A DNA stretch of 60,000 nt from Symsagittifera roscoffensis (lineage: Eukaryota; Xenacoelomorpha; Acoela; Convolutidae). The DNA lies in the NCBI RefSeq assembly GCF_963678635.1, contig NC_087064.1, positions 83,571,847 through 83,631,846 on the forward strand, in the 5' to 3' direction. How positions within the stretch are numbered: the first letter of the stretch is position 1; every line of letters begins with the position of its first letter. Under the pieces are notes generated by a model. It ran no database searches, had not been told where the DNA came from, and was given only the letters and a program-made list of their open reading frames with translations. Below are positions 7,796 through 21,300 of the stretch, in pieces. Position numbers and translations under genes: made by a program.

Positions 7796-10630
7796 AAAAA
7801 GATGATAAAATTTTTATTGAAATTCCTTCACAGAGTGTTGATTTTAGTGAAATAATTGTTAGTTTTTCAAGCAAAAAAAAACTTTTTTCTTCAGTGCATC
7901 TTGATTCATGAGTAATTGGGCTAAAGTTTTTCGCAATTGGTGTAATTTTTGAAGTATTGGTTTTAAACCAGACACAAATCGGAATTTTTATTATTCAATT
8001 TTTGATTCAAATACTTTAAAAAAATCTATTTTTTCATTTCGTTTTGCGTAAAAAAGGACGCCAGGATTTCTATGATCAAGATTAATTGTGGCCTTTTTTT
8101 TGTGAAGCTAATCAGTGTTTTCCCAAAACAGACGGTTTGTAAATTTTCAAATCAAGTAGTAAAATTTAGCTTGAGCTATGGTAGCATATCGAAATTCACT
8201 AGTAGAAAAGTGTTGCTATAATTTGAAGTTTAGACTGCTTTTATTTCAACTACAAAAGTGTTTTCCTTGTAACGGAATCCTTGCATGTTAATCACAAACG
8301 ATCTCTCGCTTAGTTATTCCACTATTCTCAAAAGTCCAAATAAGCTGTTGTTACAATTCCAGGTCAGCGCGTAACATAACGTGGGACCCTTTTGGTGAAC
8401 CTAGCTCAAATATTAACCCAGCCGCTTTGTGCAAACTAACGAGAAATTGCTAGTTCTGGGAGTGGTTCCAAACGTCGTAATTAAGGTTAGTAGAAGAACT
8501 AAAAAGAAAAACAGTAATTATACAGGCAGAGAATAGAGTCGTCCGTTAGAATAGTCAAAATAAATTCTTTTACAGACGCATAAATTGCTTAAAATAATTA
8601 AAGTTGAGTTGGTGTTACTCGCCGTTTCTAACATTTTCATTATTTATTTTTCCAATACCTCGCTAACCTGCAGATCTTCATCAAGCTAGTGAAAAATTAA
8701 GTAAACTTGCAGGTACAATTTAGTCTCATCAACATATCGATGGTGATTAATTAGGTTAACCACCGGAAGTTTTTGTACCTTGATCCTTTGTTAAAACATA
8801 GAAAAAATTTTCATTCTACTTCTCTATTGGCTAATTTTGAGTTGAAATCAAACCAATGGTTTTCATAATTGGCAATTATTACATCGCTCACAGTGCCATA
8901 CTTTTTTGCAAAACCGCACCAAGCAATTAATTGGAACTCACACGAAAAAAAATTAGTTTAGGACTTAACTGGTATTTTTCTTTGGCATTTCCATTGCCCT
9001 CTTGAGAAACACGACGTAGCTTTCCCCGCCGAGTTTGAATTTGAAATGTTTCCGCAGCGTAAGTTTCATTTTTTTTTCCGTTTGGAATTATTTATATTTT
9101 TAGACACTAAGTTCCCACCAATTTCAATTTCTTTTCTCAAAATTTACAAACTCATCATTGACTATGCCTTTGCCCAGAAACGGCCGCCAACCGTGAAGAT
9201 TGTTTTCAAATTATTTAATTTTCACTTTGAAGCTTAGCAAAAACTGAAGTCATAGTGTATTGCTGCCAACAGTTAAGCTGCGCTGCCAAAATTTCCGGTC
9301 AATTCTTATTATATATCATTTAATTTCATTCCAACTTCACCAAAAAACCTCTTGCAGGTCGGAAGTTCATTTGCTTGAACAAATAGTGCCAATTAGTTTG
9401 AATAATATGTATAACCAGGAAAAATAATTAGGACCACAAAATTTGAAATTAGAAGGATTTATGTATCATGTTCTTTGCTTTTGAGCTAAGTTTAGCAAGA
9501 TCCTAAGTAGTGGTCTTCTACTATGTGGGTAGAAAAGTTTTTGTCGTTTACGGATATGGGTTTTTCAAAAAATCAAGGACACTCATTCTATTTTTTTTGC
9601 TTTACGTGAGGACTCTCCTCCCCCTTAGAAAAGAATTTGCTTAAATTCCTGTCACGATACAAATACTCGCTTATACGTGAGCCCATTGGGTTACTTAAAA
9701 GGACATTTGGAACAGCTTTCCTTCCTCGTAAAAGATGGGTGCAATGATTAATAGAAAAAACAAGTGAATCAAATTTTAAAAAAATTCCTGGGCGCCAATG
9801 ATCTATATCATGAATATGAAAATTGATTGCATATTCACAAAACGCAGTAGCAGCAGATCTGCGTTCCTTCTTAGCATGCAAACCAATAAACTGAATTGTT
9901 TGCACTATCGTTTAAATTCTTAAAATGGAGCTCCATTAGACAGGTAAATTGCGCCTCCATTGAGTTAATAAGATGGAAATCATTATTTTAACTAATTTTC
10001 ACTTCTCTTTTGAACTTCTCGGTGAACAATTAAGAATAATATTAACAAGGATAGCCGGTTGCTGTGCAAGTAGCACAGAATGTTCCGACCACATTTTTAA
10101 GAAAAGAACTCCTTTTTGTGCAAGTTAGTAAACTTTTTGTACGTCATGTGATAATACAACTATACGAACGCATAGAAAATCAGCGAATTAGGCATAAATA
10201 AATCCACTTGGCTTCAAAAAACAAATTGAAAAATTTTAAAATTTTGCGATTTTTTTTTCTTCACTTTTTTGCACTAAAAATTTGAAATGTTTTTGAAATT
10301 TATTATTTTTTTGCCAGAGAAGAGTTAACTGAAGCTTCTTTTCGGTAAAGTCTACTTTTTCAGCCTAAAGTTTTAACTTTCATCTATAACAGACGTTACT
10401 CGATCACTGTACTCGCTCGAAAATTGACAAAAAATCAAAAATTTCTAACCGGTTTTTCTAGACACCAAAAAAAAGTTTCGAGAATTTTTAAAAGGGTTCG
10501 AATTACGACTAAAAAGGCTTCAGTATGATATATGACTCAACCGAGTCCAATAATTATTTGAGGCACACGATTTTGCAAGAAAACAGAAAGAAAAAAGTTA
10601 AAACACACACGAATACAAAGTTCCTCCCCA
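7796..10630. other. No gene seen; contains dispersed repeat copy 2
   Basis: AT-rich unique-looking sequence. Short frames at 9046-9237 (+) and 9588-9905 (-) show no recognisable domain. The only structure found is the second copy of the dispersed repeat at about 9040-9320. Confidence 0.4.
9040..9320 (+). repeat. Dispersed repeat, copy 2 (partner at 5560-5845)
   Basis: Shares the cggccgcc island (9181-9188) and the gccaacagttaagct / cgctgccaaaat block (9264-9292) with copy 1, same orientation and almost the same internal spacing. Confidence 0.5.
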
Positions 10631-10635
10631 TTTTC

Positions 10636-10912
10636 AGTCGTCAGAACGATAATAATAAGCATTATAATTAAAAGGATAATAATAATAATAATCATAGTAA
10701 TAATAAAAATCATAATAATAATAATCATAATAATCATAATAATATTAATAATAATAGAAATCATAATAATCAAAATAATCTTAAAAGTAGTAATAATAAT
10801 AATAATCATCATGTAATCATGATAATAATAATAGTAGTATTCATCATAATATTCATAACAATTATAATCAGAATCGAAATAATCATAATAATAGTTGTGA
10901 TAATCATAAGTT
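10636..10912. repeat. AT-rich trinucleotide-like microsatellite (ataataatc)n
   Basis: Long run of imperfect ataata / atcata repeats. The minus-strand frame across it (10537-10929) encodes only Tyr/Ile/Met-rich low-complexity sequence and is not a gene. Confidence 0.85.
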
Positions 10913-10929
10913 TGGCTTCTGCGATTCAC

Positions 10930-12009
10930 AGAGAGGATCTATGAAAAACTATTCACCCTATCTTAGCATAGTCCATTTCTCTACATTCAGAGTGAGTTAT
11001 TGTGCTGAACGAAGCTCATTTTTTTGCGACTCAGGGTCGTTTTTTACGTCTATAATTTTCAAGTGGAACTTTTGAACTATTGTAATCAACGAGACCATCT
11101 GCAGTCTTCGAGACCCTCATGGCTGCATGCATTTTTTAAACTAAGTCTCACATTGACCTCCTGAAGCTACAAAAAGAAAAACAGGATAACAACTCAATTA
11201 AAAAAAAGATTATAAAATCTCGGGAAAAGTTAATTCGTTTGGGAAATTTAGCTAGTTTACCGCACGAGAAATCCCTAACGTACGACACGACGTCTATCGT
11301 TGCCTGATCGACGGTATAACTGATCAAAAAGCGCCTTTGTCCTCAATGTACACAAAATTTGAAAAGAAGCAAGCAAAAAATGAGAAAATCTATTTAACCT
11401 TAATAAAAACTCAAAAATGGCATTTCAGGACGAATTCTTTCAGAATATTTTTGAGGCACAGAAGCGCAAGAAAATGTTTGTATCCTGGGAGAACTGACAC
11501 CAATATTGCAGAATAAAAAAGTCGATGGAGTTTTTGAAAACGGTGGCAAGACCTTCTAAATCGCCGGCACAACAAAAGAATTCCATCAAATTTATTCGCT
11601 TTCCTCAGTTAGATTTCAAAACTCAGCCGTTCCAAGATTCTAAAGATTTTGGGAAACATTTATGTGGTTCGGTTAGTTTTGTTTGTAGTTCCTAAATTTT
11701 GGAAAGTGAACAGCTGAACGTGATCAATAAAAGGTTTTATTAATAATTGATCAGCCAAATATGAGGAAGACGGAACAAACCATTTTCTTTTTAAAGCCTG
11801 ATGACGGCAATGGAAGTTCTTGATGAGGTTTGAAACAAAAAGAGCGCCGCCATTATTGCCTCCTTCCGTAAATAATTTATTGACTATGTTTTTCGGCGAA
11901 TAAGCTGAGTTATTTCAAATACCAAAAATTCAAACCTAGCATACTTAGTTTTTGATTTGCTTTGCTGATACAGCTTTTTGAGATACTAAGAAATAACTCG
12001 ATTCTGATC
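10930..12009. other. Upstream flank of the receptor gene, no gene seen
   Basis: No coding motif was found. This stretch should contain the promoter and 5' UTR of the receptor gene that starts at 12010, but I cannot point to a specific TATA box or transcription start. Confidence 0.4.
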
Positions 12010-12146
12010 ATGATTGTTTCACAATTCTTGCTTATTTTTCTCTTGAATTCGGACTTAGCCTGTTCCAAGGATGTACATGCATTACACAGCGACATGTTTC
12101 TTAATTATAACAAGTTGGTTAGACCAGTGATTGACCAATCAGGGAG
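12010..12146 (+). CDS. Receptor exon 1: signal peptide and N-terminal helix
   Basis: The ATG at 12010 starts MIVSQFLLIFLLNSDLACS, a typical cleavable signal peptide. ALHSDMFLNYNKLVRPV follows, the N-terminal helix signature of nicotinic receptor subunits ('L...L...YN...RPV'). An in-frame ATG at 11962 would lengthen the N-terminus and bury the signal peptide, so 12010 is preferred. The donor is inferred at gag|gttatt (GT at 12147-12148), leaving two bases of an unfinished codon. The next matching protein segment lies 33.6 kb downstream, beyond the satellite array. Confidence 0.7.
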
Positions 12147-12224
12147 GTTATTTTCAGTTTTCATTGTGCCGCGAGTCTTGTAGAAGTTCGGTCCTTTTTA
12201 TTGATTAAGTTTTCGAATAATTTT

Positions 12225-12395
12225 TCGACAGCGTTGCGACCGCGACTAAATTTTTTGACCGAGATACGTTAATTCCAGACTCAGTCTGCGAATATTTTTT
12301 GACATTCGCGAGCGAGATAAAATTGTGTCCAGACTATTGGTTTTTGGTCGCGCAATTAACATCGGCGCGACCGACAACGTCAAAAAAGCTAGTGG
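12225..12395 (+). repeat. CpG-rich duplicated segment abutting the satellite array
   Basis: Two copies of a roughly 55-60 bp motif lie side by side: each has ttttttgac, then gagata, then ccagact (about 12249-12283 and 12295-12337). A further gtcaaaaaa in inverted orientation lies at about 12379. The stretch is richer in CpG (gcgaccgcgac, ttcgcgagcg, ggtcgcgc, ggcgcgacc) than its surroundings. It ends where the first, diverged satellite unit begins. Confidence 0.45.
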
Positions 12396-15300
12396 CGGAC
12401 CTCGACCAGTGTTGGAGTCCCTCCTCAGCTTATAACTGAAAGTAAACTGATGCATAAAAACAGGACACCTCGAACAAGGATGCAGTCCCTCCTCAGCTTA
12501 TAACTGAAAGTAAAGTGATGCATAAAAACAGGACACCTCGAACAAGGATGCAGTCCCTCCTCAGCTTATAACTGAAAGTAAAGTGATGCATAAAAACAGG
12601 ACACCTCGAACAAGGATGCAGTCCCTCCTCAGCTTATAACTGAAAGTGAAGTGATGCATAAAAACAGGACACCTCGAACAAGGATGCAGTCCCTCCTCAG
12701 CTTATAACTGAAAGTAAACTGATGCATAAAAACAGGACACCTCGAACAAGGATGCAGTCCCTCCTCAGCTTATAACTGAAAGTAAAGTGATGCATAAAAA
12801 CAGGACACCTCGAACAAGGATGCAGTCCCTCCTCAGCTTATAACTGAAAGTGAAGTGATGCATAAAAACAGGACACCTCGAACAAGGATGCAGTCCCTCC
12901 TCAGCTTATAACTGAAAGTGAAGTGATGCATAAAAACAGGACACCTCGAACAAGGATGCAGTCCCTCCTCAGCTTATAACTGAAAGTAAACTGATGCATA
13001 AAAACAGGACACCTCGAACAAGGATGCAGTCCCTCCTCAGCTTATAACTGAAAGTAAAGTGATGCATAAAAACAGGACACCTCGAACAAGGATGCAGTCC
13101 CTCCTCAGCTTATAACTGAAAGTGAAGTGATGCATAAAAACAGGACACCTCGAACAAGGATGCAGTCCCTCCTCAGCTTATAACTGAAAGTAAACTGATG
13201 CATAAAAACAGGACACCTCGAACAAGGATGCAGTCCCTCCTCAGCTTATAACTGAAAGTAAAGTGATGCATAAACAGAACACCTCGAATAAGGATGCAGT
13301 CCCTCCTCAGCTTATAACTGAAAGTGAAGTGATGCATAAAAACAGGACACCTCGAACAAGGATGCAGTCCCTCCTCAGCTTATAACTGAAAGTGAAGTGA
13401 TGCATAAAAACAGGACACCTCGAACAAGGATGCAGTCCCTCCTCAGCTTATAACTGAAAGTAAAGTGATGCATAAAAACAGGACACCTCGAACAAGGATG
13501 CAGTCCCTCCTCAGCTTATAACTGAAAGTGAAGTGATGCATAAAAACAGGACACCTCGAACAAGGATGCAGTCCCTCCTCAGCTTATAACTGAAAGTAAA
13601 CTGATGCATAAAAACAGGACACCTCGAACAAGGATGCAGTCCCTCCTCAGCTTATAACTGAAAGTAAACCGATGCATAAAAACAGGACACCTCGAACAAG
13701 GATGCAGTCCCTCCTCAGCTTATAACTGAAAGTAAAGTGATGCATAAAAACAGGACACCTCGAACAAGGATGCAGTCCCTCCTCAGCTTATAACTGAAAG
13801 TAAAATGATGCATAAAAACAGGACACCTCGAACAAGGATGCAGTCCCTCCTCAGCTTATAACTGAAAGTAAAGTGATGCATAAAAACAGGACACCTCGAA
13901 CAAGGATGCAGTCCCTCCTCAGCTTATAACTGAAAGTAAAGTGATGCATAAAAACAGGACACCTCGAACAAGGATGCAGTCCCTCCTCAGCTTATAACTG
14001 AAAGTAAAGTGATGCATATAAACAGGACACCTCGAACAAGGATGCAGTCCCTCCTCAGCTTATAACTGAAAGTAAAGTGATGCATAAACACAGGACACCT
14101 CGAACAAGGATGCAGTCCCTCCTCAGCTTATAACTGAAAGTGAAGTGATGCATAAAAACAGGACACCTCGAACAAGGATGCAGTCCCTCCTCAGCTTATA
14201 ACTGAAAGTAAACTGATGCATAAAAACAGGACACCTCGAACAAGGATGCAGTCCCTCCTCAGCTTATAACTGAAAGTAAAGTGATGCATAAACAGAACAC
14301 CTCGAATAAGGATGCAGTCCCTCCTCAGCTTATAACTGAAAGTGAAGTGATGCATAAAAACAGGACACCTCGAACAAGGATGCAGTCCCTCCTCAGCTTA
14401 TAACTGAAAGTGAAGTGATGCATAAAAACAGGACACCTCGAACAAGGATGCAGTCCCTCCTCAGCTTATAACTGAAAGTAAAGTGATGCATAAAAACAGG
14501 ACACCTCGAACAAGGATGCAGTCCCTCCTCAGCTTATAACTGAAAGTAAAGTGATGCATAAAAACAGGACACCTCGAACAAGGATGCAGTCCCTCCTCAG
14601 CTTATAACTGAAAGTAAACTGATGCATAAAAACAGGACACCTCGAACAAGGATGCAGTCCCTCCTCAGCTTATAACTGCAAGTAAACTGATGCATAAAAA
14701 CAGGACACCTCGAACAAGGATGCAGTCCCTCCTCAGCTTATAACTGAAAGTAAAGTGATGCATAAAAACAGGACACCTCGAACAAGGATGCAGTCCCTCC
14801 TCAGCTTATAACTGAAAGTAAAATGATGCATAAAAACAGGACACCTCGAACAAGGATGCAGTCCCTCCTCAGCGTATAACTGAAAGTAAAGTGATGCATA
14901 AAAACAGGACACCTCGAATAAGGATGCAGTCCCTCCTCAGCTTATAACTGAAAGTAAAGTGATGCATAAAAACAGGACACCTCGAACAAGGATGTAGTCC
15001 CTCCTCAGCTTATAACTGAAAGTAAAGTGATGCATAAAAACAGGAAACCTCGAACAAGGATGCAGTCCCTCCTCAGCTTATAACTGAAAGTAAAGTGATG
15101 CATAAAAACAGGACACCTCGAATAAGGATGCAGTCCCTCCTCAGCTTATAACTTAAAGTAAAGTGATGCATAAAAAACAGGACACCTCGAACAAGGATGC
15201 AGTCCCTCCTCAGCTTATAACTGAAAGTAAAGTGATGCATAAAAACAGGACACCTCGAACAAGGATGCAGTCCCTCCTCAGCTTATAACTAAAAGTAAAG

Positions 15301-18300
15301 TGATGCATAAAAACAGGACACCTCGAACAAGGATGCAGTCCCTCCTCAGCTTATAACTGAAAGTAAAGTGATGCATAAAAACAGGACACCCCGAATAAGG
15401 CTGCAGTCCCTCCTCAGCTTATAACTGAAAGTAAAGTGATGCATAAAAACAGGACACCTCGAACAAGGATGTAGTCCCTCCTCAGCTTATAACTGAAAGT
15501 AAAGTGATGCATAAAAACAGGACACCCCGAATAAGGATGCAGTCCCTCCTCAGCTTATAACTGAAAGTAAAGTGATGCATAAAAACAGGACACCTCGAAC
15601 AAGGATGTAGTCCCTCCTCAGCTTATAACTGAAAGTAAAGTGATGCATAAAAACAGGAAACCTCGAACAAGGATGCAGTCCCTCCTCAGCTTATAACTGA
15701 AAGTAAAGTGATGCATAAAAACAGGACACCTCGAATAAGGATGCAGTCCCTCCTCAGCTTATAACTTAAAGTAAAGTGATGCATAAAAAACAGGACACCT
15801 CGAACAAGGATGCAGTCCCTCCTCAGCTTATAACTGAAAGTAAAGTGATGCATAAAAACAGGACACCTCGAACAAGGATGCAGTCCCTCCTCAGCTTATA
15901 ACTAAAAGTAAGGTGATGCATAAAAACAGGACACCTCGAACAAGGATGCAGTCCCTCCTCAGCTTATAACTGAAAGTAAAGTGATGCATAAAAACAGGAC
16001 ACCCCGAATAAGGCTGCAGTCCCTCCTCAGCTTATAACTGAAAGTAAAGTGATGCATAAAAACAGGACACCTCGAACAAGGATGCAGTCCCTCCTCAGCT
16101 TATAACTGAAAGTAAAGTGATGCATATAAACAGGACACCTCGAACAAGGATGCAGTCCCTCCTCAGCTTATAACTGAAAGAAAAGTGATGCATAAAAACA
16201 GGACACCTCGAACAAGGATGCAGTCCCTCCTCAGCTTATAACTGAAAGTAAAGTGATGCATAAAAACAGGACACCTTGAACAAGGATGCAGTCCCTCATC
16301 AGCTTATAACTGAAAGTAAACTGATGCATAAAAACAGGACACCTCGAACAAGGATGCAGTCCCTCCTCAGCTTATAACTGAAAGTAAAGTGATGCAAAAA
16401 AACAGGACACCTCGAACAAGGATGCAGTCCCTCCTCAGCTTATAACTGAAAGTAAAGTGATGCATAAAAACAGGACACCTCGAACAAGGATGCAGTCGCT
16501 CCTCAGCTTATAACTGAAAGTAAAGTGATGCATATAAACAGGACACCTCGAACAAGGATGCAGTCCCTCCTCAGCTTATAGCTGAAAGAAAAGTGATGCA
16601 TAAAAACAGGACACCTCGAACAAGGATGCAGTCCCTCCTCAGCTTATAACTGAAAGTAAAGTGATGCATGAAAACAGGACACCTTGAACAAGGATGCAGT
16701 CCCTCATCAGCTTATAACTGAAAGTAAACTGATGCATAAAAACAGGACACCTCGAACAAGGATGCAGTCCCTCCTCAGCTTATAACTGAAAGTAAAGTGA
16801 TGCAAAAAAACAGGACACCTCGAACAAGGATGCAGTCCCTCGTCAGCTTATAACTGAAAGTAAAGTGATGCATAAAAACAGGACACCTCGAACAAGGATG
16901 CAGTCCCTCCTCAGCTTAAAATTGAAAGTAAAGTGATGCATAAAAACAGGACACCTCGAACAAGGATGCAGTCCCTCCTCAGCTTATAACTGAAAGTAAA
17001 CTGATGCATAAAAACAGGACACCTCGAACAAGGATGCAGTCCCTCCTCAGCTTATAACTGAAAGTAAAGTGATGCATAAAAACAGGACACCTCGAACAAG
17101 GATGCAGTCCCTCCTCAGCTTATAACTGAAAGTAAAGTGATGCATAAAAACAGGACACCTCGAACAAGGATGCAGTCCCTCCTCAGCTTATAACTGAAAG
17201 TAAATTGATGCATATAAACAGGACACCTCGAACAAGGATGCAGTCCCTCCTCAGCTTATAACTGAAAGTAAAGTGATGCATAAAAACAGGACACCTCGAA
17301 CAAGGATGCAGTCCCTCCTCAGCTTATAACTGAAAGTAAAGTGATGCATAAAAACAGGACACCTCGAACAAGGATGCAGTCCCTCCTCAGCTTATAACTG
17401 AAAGTAAACTGATGCATAAAAACAGGACACCTCGAACAAGGATGCAGTCCCTCCTCAGCTTATAACTGAAAATAAATCGATGCATAAAAACAGGACACCT
17501 CGAACAAGGATGCAGTCCCTCCTCAGCTTATAACTGAAAGTAAAGTGATGAATAAAAACAGGACACCTCGAACAAGGATGCAGTCCCTCCTCAGCTTATA
17601 ACTGAAAGTAAAGTGATGCATAAAAACAGGACACCTCGAACAAGGATGCAGTCCCTCCTCAGCTTATAACTGAAAGTAAAGTGATGCATAAAAACAGGAC
17701 ACCTCGAACAAGGATGCAGTCTCTCCTCAGCTTATAACTGAAAGTAAAATGATGCATAAAAACAGGACAACTCGAACAAGGATGCAGTCCCTCCTCAGCT
17801 TATAACTGAAAGTAAACTGATGCATAAAAACAGGACACCTCGAACAAGGATGCAGTCCCTCCTCAGCTTATAACTGAAAGTAAAGTGATGCATAAAAACA
17901 GGAAACCTCGAACAAGGATGCAGTCCCTCCTCAGCTTATAACTGAAAGTAAGTGATGCATAAAAACAGGACACCTCGAACAAGGATGCAGTCCCTCCTCA
18001 GATTATAACTGAAAGTAAAGTGATGCATAAAAACAGGACACCTCGAACAAGGATGCAGTCCCTCCTCAGCTTATAACTGAAAGTAAAGTGATGCATAAAA
18101 ACAGGACACCTCGAACAAGGATGCAGTGCCTCCTCAGCTTATAACTGAAAATAAAGTGATGCATAAAAACAGGACACCTCGAACAAGGATGCAGTCCCTC
18201 CTCAGCTTATAACTGAAAGTAAAGTGATGCATAAAAACAGGACATCTCGAACAAGGATGCAGTCCCTCCTCAGCTTATAACTGAAAGTAAAGTGATGCAT

Positions 18301-21300
18301 AAAAACAGGACACCTCGAACAAGGATGCAGTCCCTCCTCAGCTTATAACTGAAAGTAAAGTGATGCATAAAAACAGGACACCTCGAACAAGGATGCAGTC
18401 CCTCCTCAGCTTATAACTGAAAGTAAAGTGATGCATAAAAACAGGACACCTCGAACAAGGATGCAGTCCCTCCTCAGCTTATTGAAAGTAAAGTGATGCA
18501 TAAAAACAGGATACCTCGAAGAAGGATGCAGTCCCTCCTCAGCTTATAACTGAAAGTAAACTGATGCATAAAAACAGGACACCTCGAACAAGGATGCAGT
18601 CCCTCCTCAGCTTATAACTGAAAGTAAAGTGATGCATAAAAACAGGAAACCTCGAACAAGGATGCAGTCCCTACTCAGCTTATAACTGAAAGTAAAGTGA
18701 TGCATAAAAACAGGACACCTCGAACAAGGATGCAGTCCCTCCTCAGCTTAGAACTGAAAGTAAAGTGATGCATAAAAACAGGACACCTCGAACAAGGATG
18801 CAGTCCCTCCTCAGCTTATAACTGAAAGTAAACTGATGCATAAAAACAGGACACCTCGAACAAGGATGCAGTCCCTCCTCAGCTTATAACTGAAAGTAAA
18901 CTGATGCATAAAAACAGGACACCTCGAACAAGGATGCAGTCCCTCCTCAGCTTATAACTGAAAGTAAAGTGATGCATAAAAACAGGACACCTCGAACAAG
19001 GATGCAGTCCCTCCTCAGCTTATAACTGAAAGTAAAGTGATGCATAAAAACAGGACACCTCGAACAAGGATGCAGTCCCTCCTCAGCTTATAACTGAAAG
19101 TAAAGTGATGCATAAAAACAGGACACCTCGAACAAGGATGCAGTCCCTCCTCAGCTTATAACTGAAAATAAAGTGATGCATAAAAACAGGAAACCTCGAA
19201 CAAGGATGCAGTCCCTCCTCAGCTTATAACTGAAAGTAAAGTGATGCATAAAAACAGGACACCTCGAACAAAGATGCAGTCCCTCCTCAGCTTATAACTG
19301 AAAGTAAAGTGATGCATAAAAACAGGACACCTCGAACAAGGATGCAGTCCCTCCTCAGCTTATAACTGAAAGTAAAGTGATGCTTAAAAACAGGACACCT
19401 CGAACAAAGGATGCAGTCCCTCCTCAGCTTATAACTGAAAGTAAAGTGATGCATAAAAACAGGACACCTCGAACAAGGATGCAGTCCCTGCTCAGCTTAT
19501 AACTGAAAGTAAAGTGATGCATAAAAACAGGACACCTCGAACAAGGATGCAGTCCCTCCTCAGCTTATAACTGAAAGTAAAGTGATGCATAAAAACAGGA
19601 CACCTCGAACAAGGATGCAGTCCCTCCTCAGCTTATAACTGAAAGTAAAGTGATGCATAAAAACAGGACACCTCGAACAAGGATGCAGTCCCTCCTCAGC
19701 ATATAACTGAAAGTAAACTAATGCATAAAAACAGGACACCTCGAACAAGGATGCAGTCCCTCCTCAGCTTATAACTGAAAGTAAAGTGATGCATAAAAAC
19801 AGGACACCTCGAACAAGGATGTAGTCGCTCCTCAGCTTATAACTGAAAATAAACTGATGCATATAAACAGGACACCTCGAACAAGGATGCAGTCCCTCCT
19901 CAGCTTATAACTGAAAGTAAAGTGATGCATAAAAACAGGACACCTCGAACAAGGATGCAGTCCCTCCTCAGCTTATAACTTAAAGTAAAGTGATGCATAA
20001 AAACAGGACACCTCGAACAAGGATGCAGTCCCTCCTCAGCTTATAACTGAAAGTAAAGTGATGGATAAAAACAGGACACCTCGAACAAGGATGCAGTCCC
20101 TCCTCAGCTTATAACTGAAAGTAAACTGATGCATAAAAACAGGACACCTCGAACAAGGATGCAGTCCCTCCTCAGCTTATAACTGAAAGTAAACTGATGC
20201 ATAAAAACAGGACACGTCGAACAAGGACGCAGTCCCTCCTCAGCTTATAACTGAAAGTAAAGTGATGCATAAAAACAGGACACCTCGAACAAGGATGCAG
20301 TCCCTCCTCAGCTTATAACTGAAAGTAAAGTGATGCATAAAAACAGGACACCTCGAACAAGGATGCAGTCCCTCCTCAGCTTATAACTGAAAGTAAAGTG
20401 ATGCATAAAAACAGGACACCTCGAACAAGGATGCAGTCCCTCCTCAGCTTATAACTTAAAGTAAAGTGATGCATAAAAACAGGACACCTCGAACAAGGAT
20501 GCAGTCCCTCCTCAGCTTATAACTTAAAGTAAAGTGATGCATAAAAACAGGACACCTCGAACAAGGATGCAGTCCCTCCTCAGCTTATAACTGAAAGTAA
20601 AGTGATGCATAAAAACAGGACACCTCGAACAAGGATGCAGTCCCTCCTCAGCTTATAACTGAAAGTAAACTGATGCATAAAAACAAGACACCTCGAACAA
20701 GGATGCAGTCCCTCCTCAGCTTATAACTTAAAGTAAAGTGATGCATAAAAACAGGACACCTCGAACAAGGATGCAGTCCCTCATCAGCTTATAACTGAAG
20801 GTAAAGTGATGCATAAAAACAGGACGTCTCGAACAAGGATGCAGTCCCTCCTCAGCTTATAACTGAAAGTAAAGTGATGCATAAAAACAGGACACCTCGA
20901 ACAAGGATGCAATCCCTCCTCAGCTTATAACTGAAAGTAAACTGATGCATAAAAACAGGACACCTCGAACAAGGATGCAGTCCCTCCTCAGCTTATAACT
21001 GAAAGTAAACTGATGCATAAAAACAGGACACCTCGAACAAGGATGCAGTCCCTCCTCAGCTTATAACTGAAAGTAAAGTGCTGCATAAAAACAGGACACC
21101 TCGAACAAGGATGCAGTCCCTCCTCAGCTTATAACTGAAAGTAAAGTGATGCATAAAAACAGGACACCTCGAACAAGGATGCAGTCCCTCCTCAGCTTAT
21201 AACTGAAAGTAAACTGATGCATAAAAACAGGACACCTCGAACAAGGATGCAGTCCCTCCTCAGCTTATAACTGAAAGTAAAGTGGTGCATAAAAACAGGA

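Noticed and set aside
9588-9905. 105-codon minus-strand frame
   Set aside because: No recognisable domain or neighbouring gene structure.
10537-10929. 130-codon minus-strand frame
   Set aside because: Translation of an (ataataatc)-type microsatellite; Tyr/Ile/Met-rich low complexity.
19560-19748. 62-codon minus-strand frame in the satellite
   Set aside because: The unit length (68) is not a multiple of three, so the frame just walks through the unit until it meets a stop. It has no domain and recurs only by repetition.
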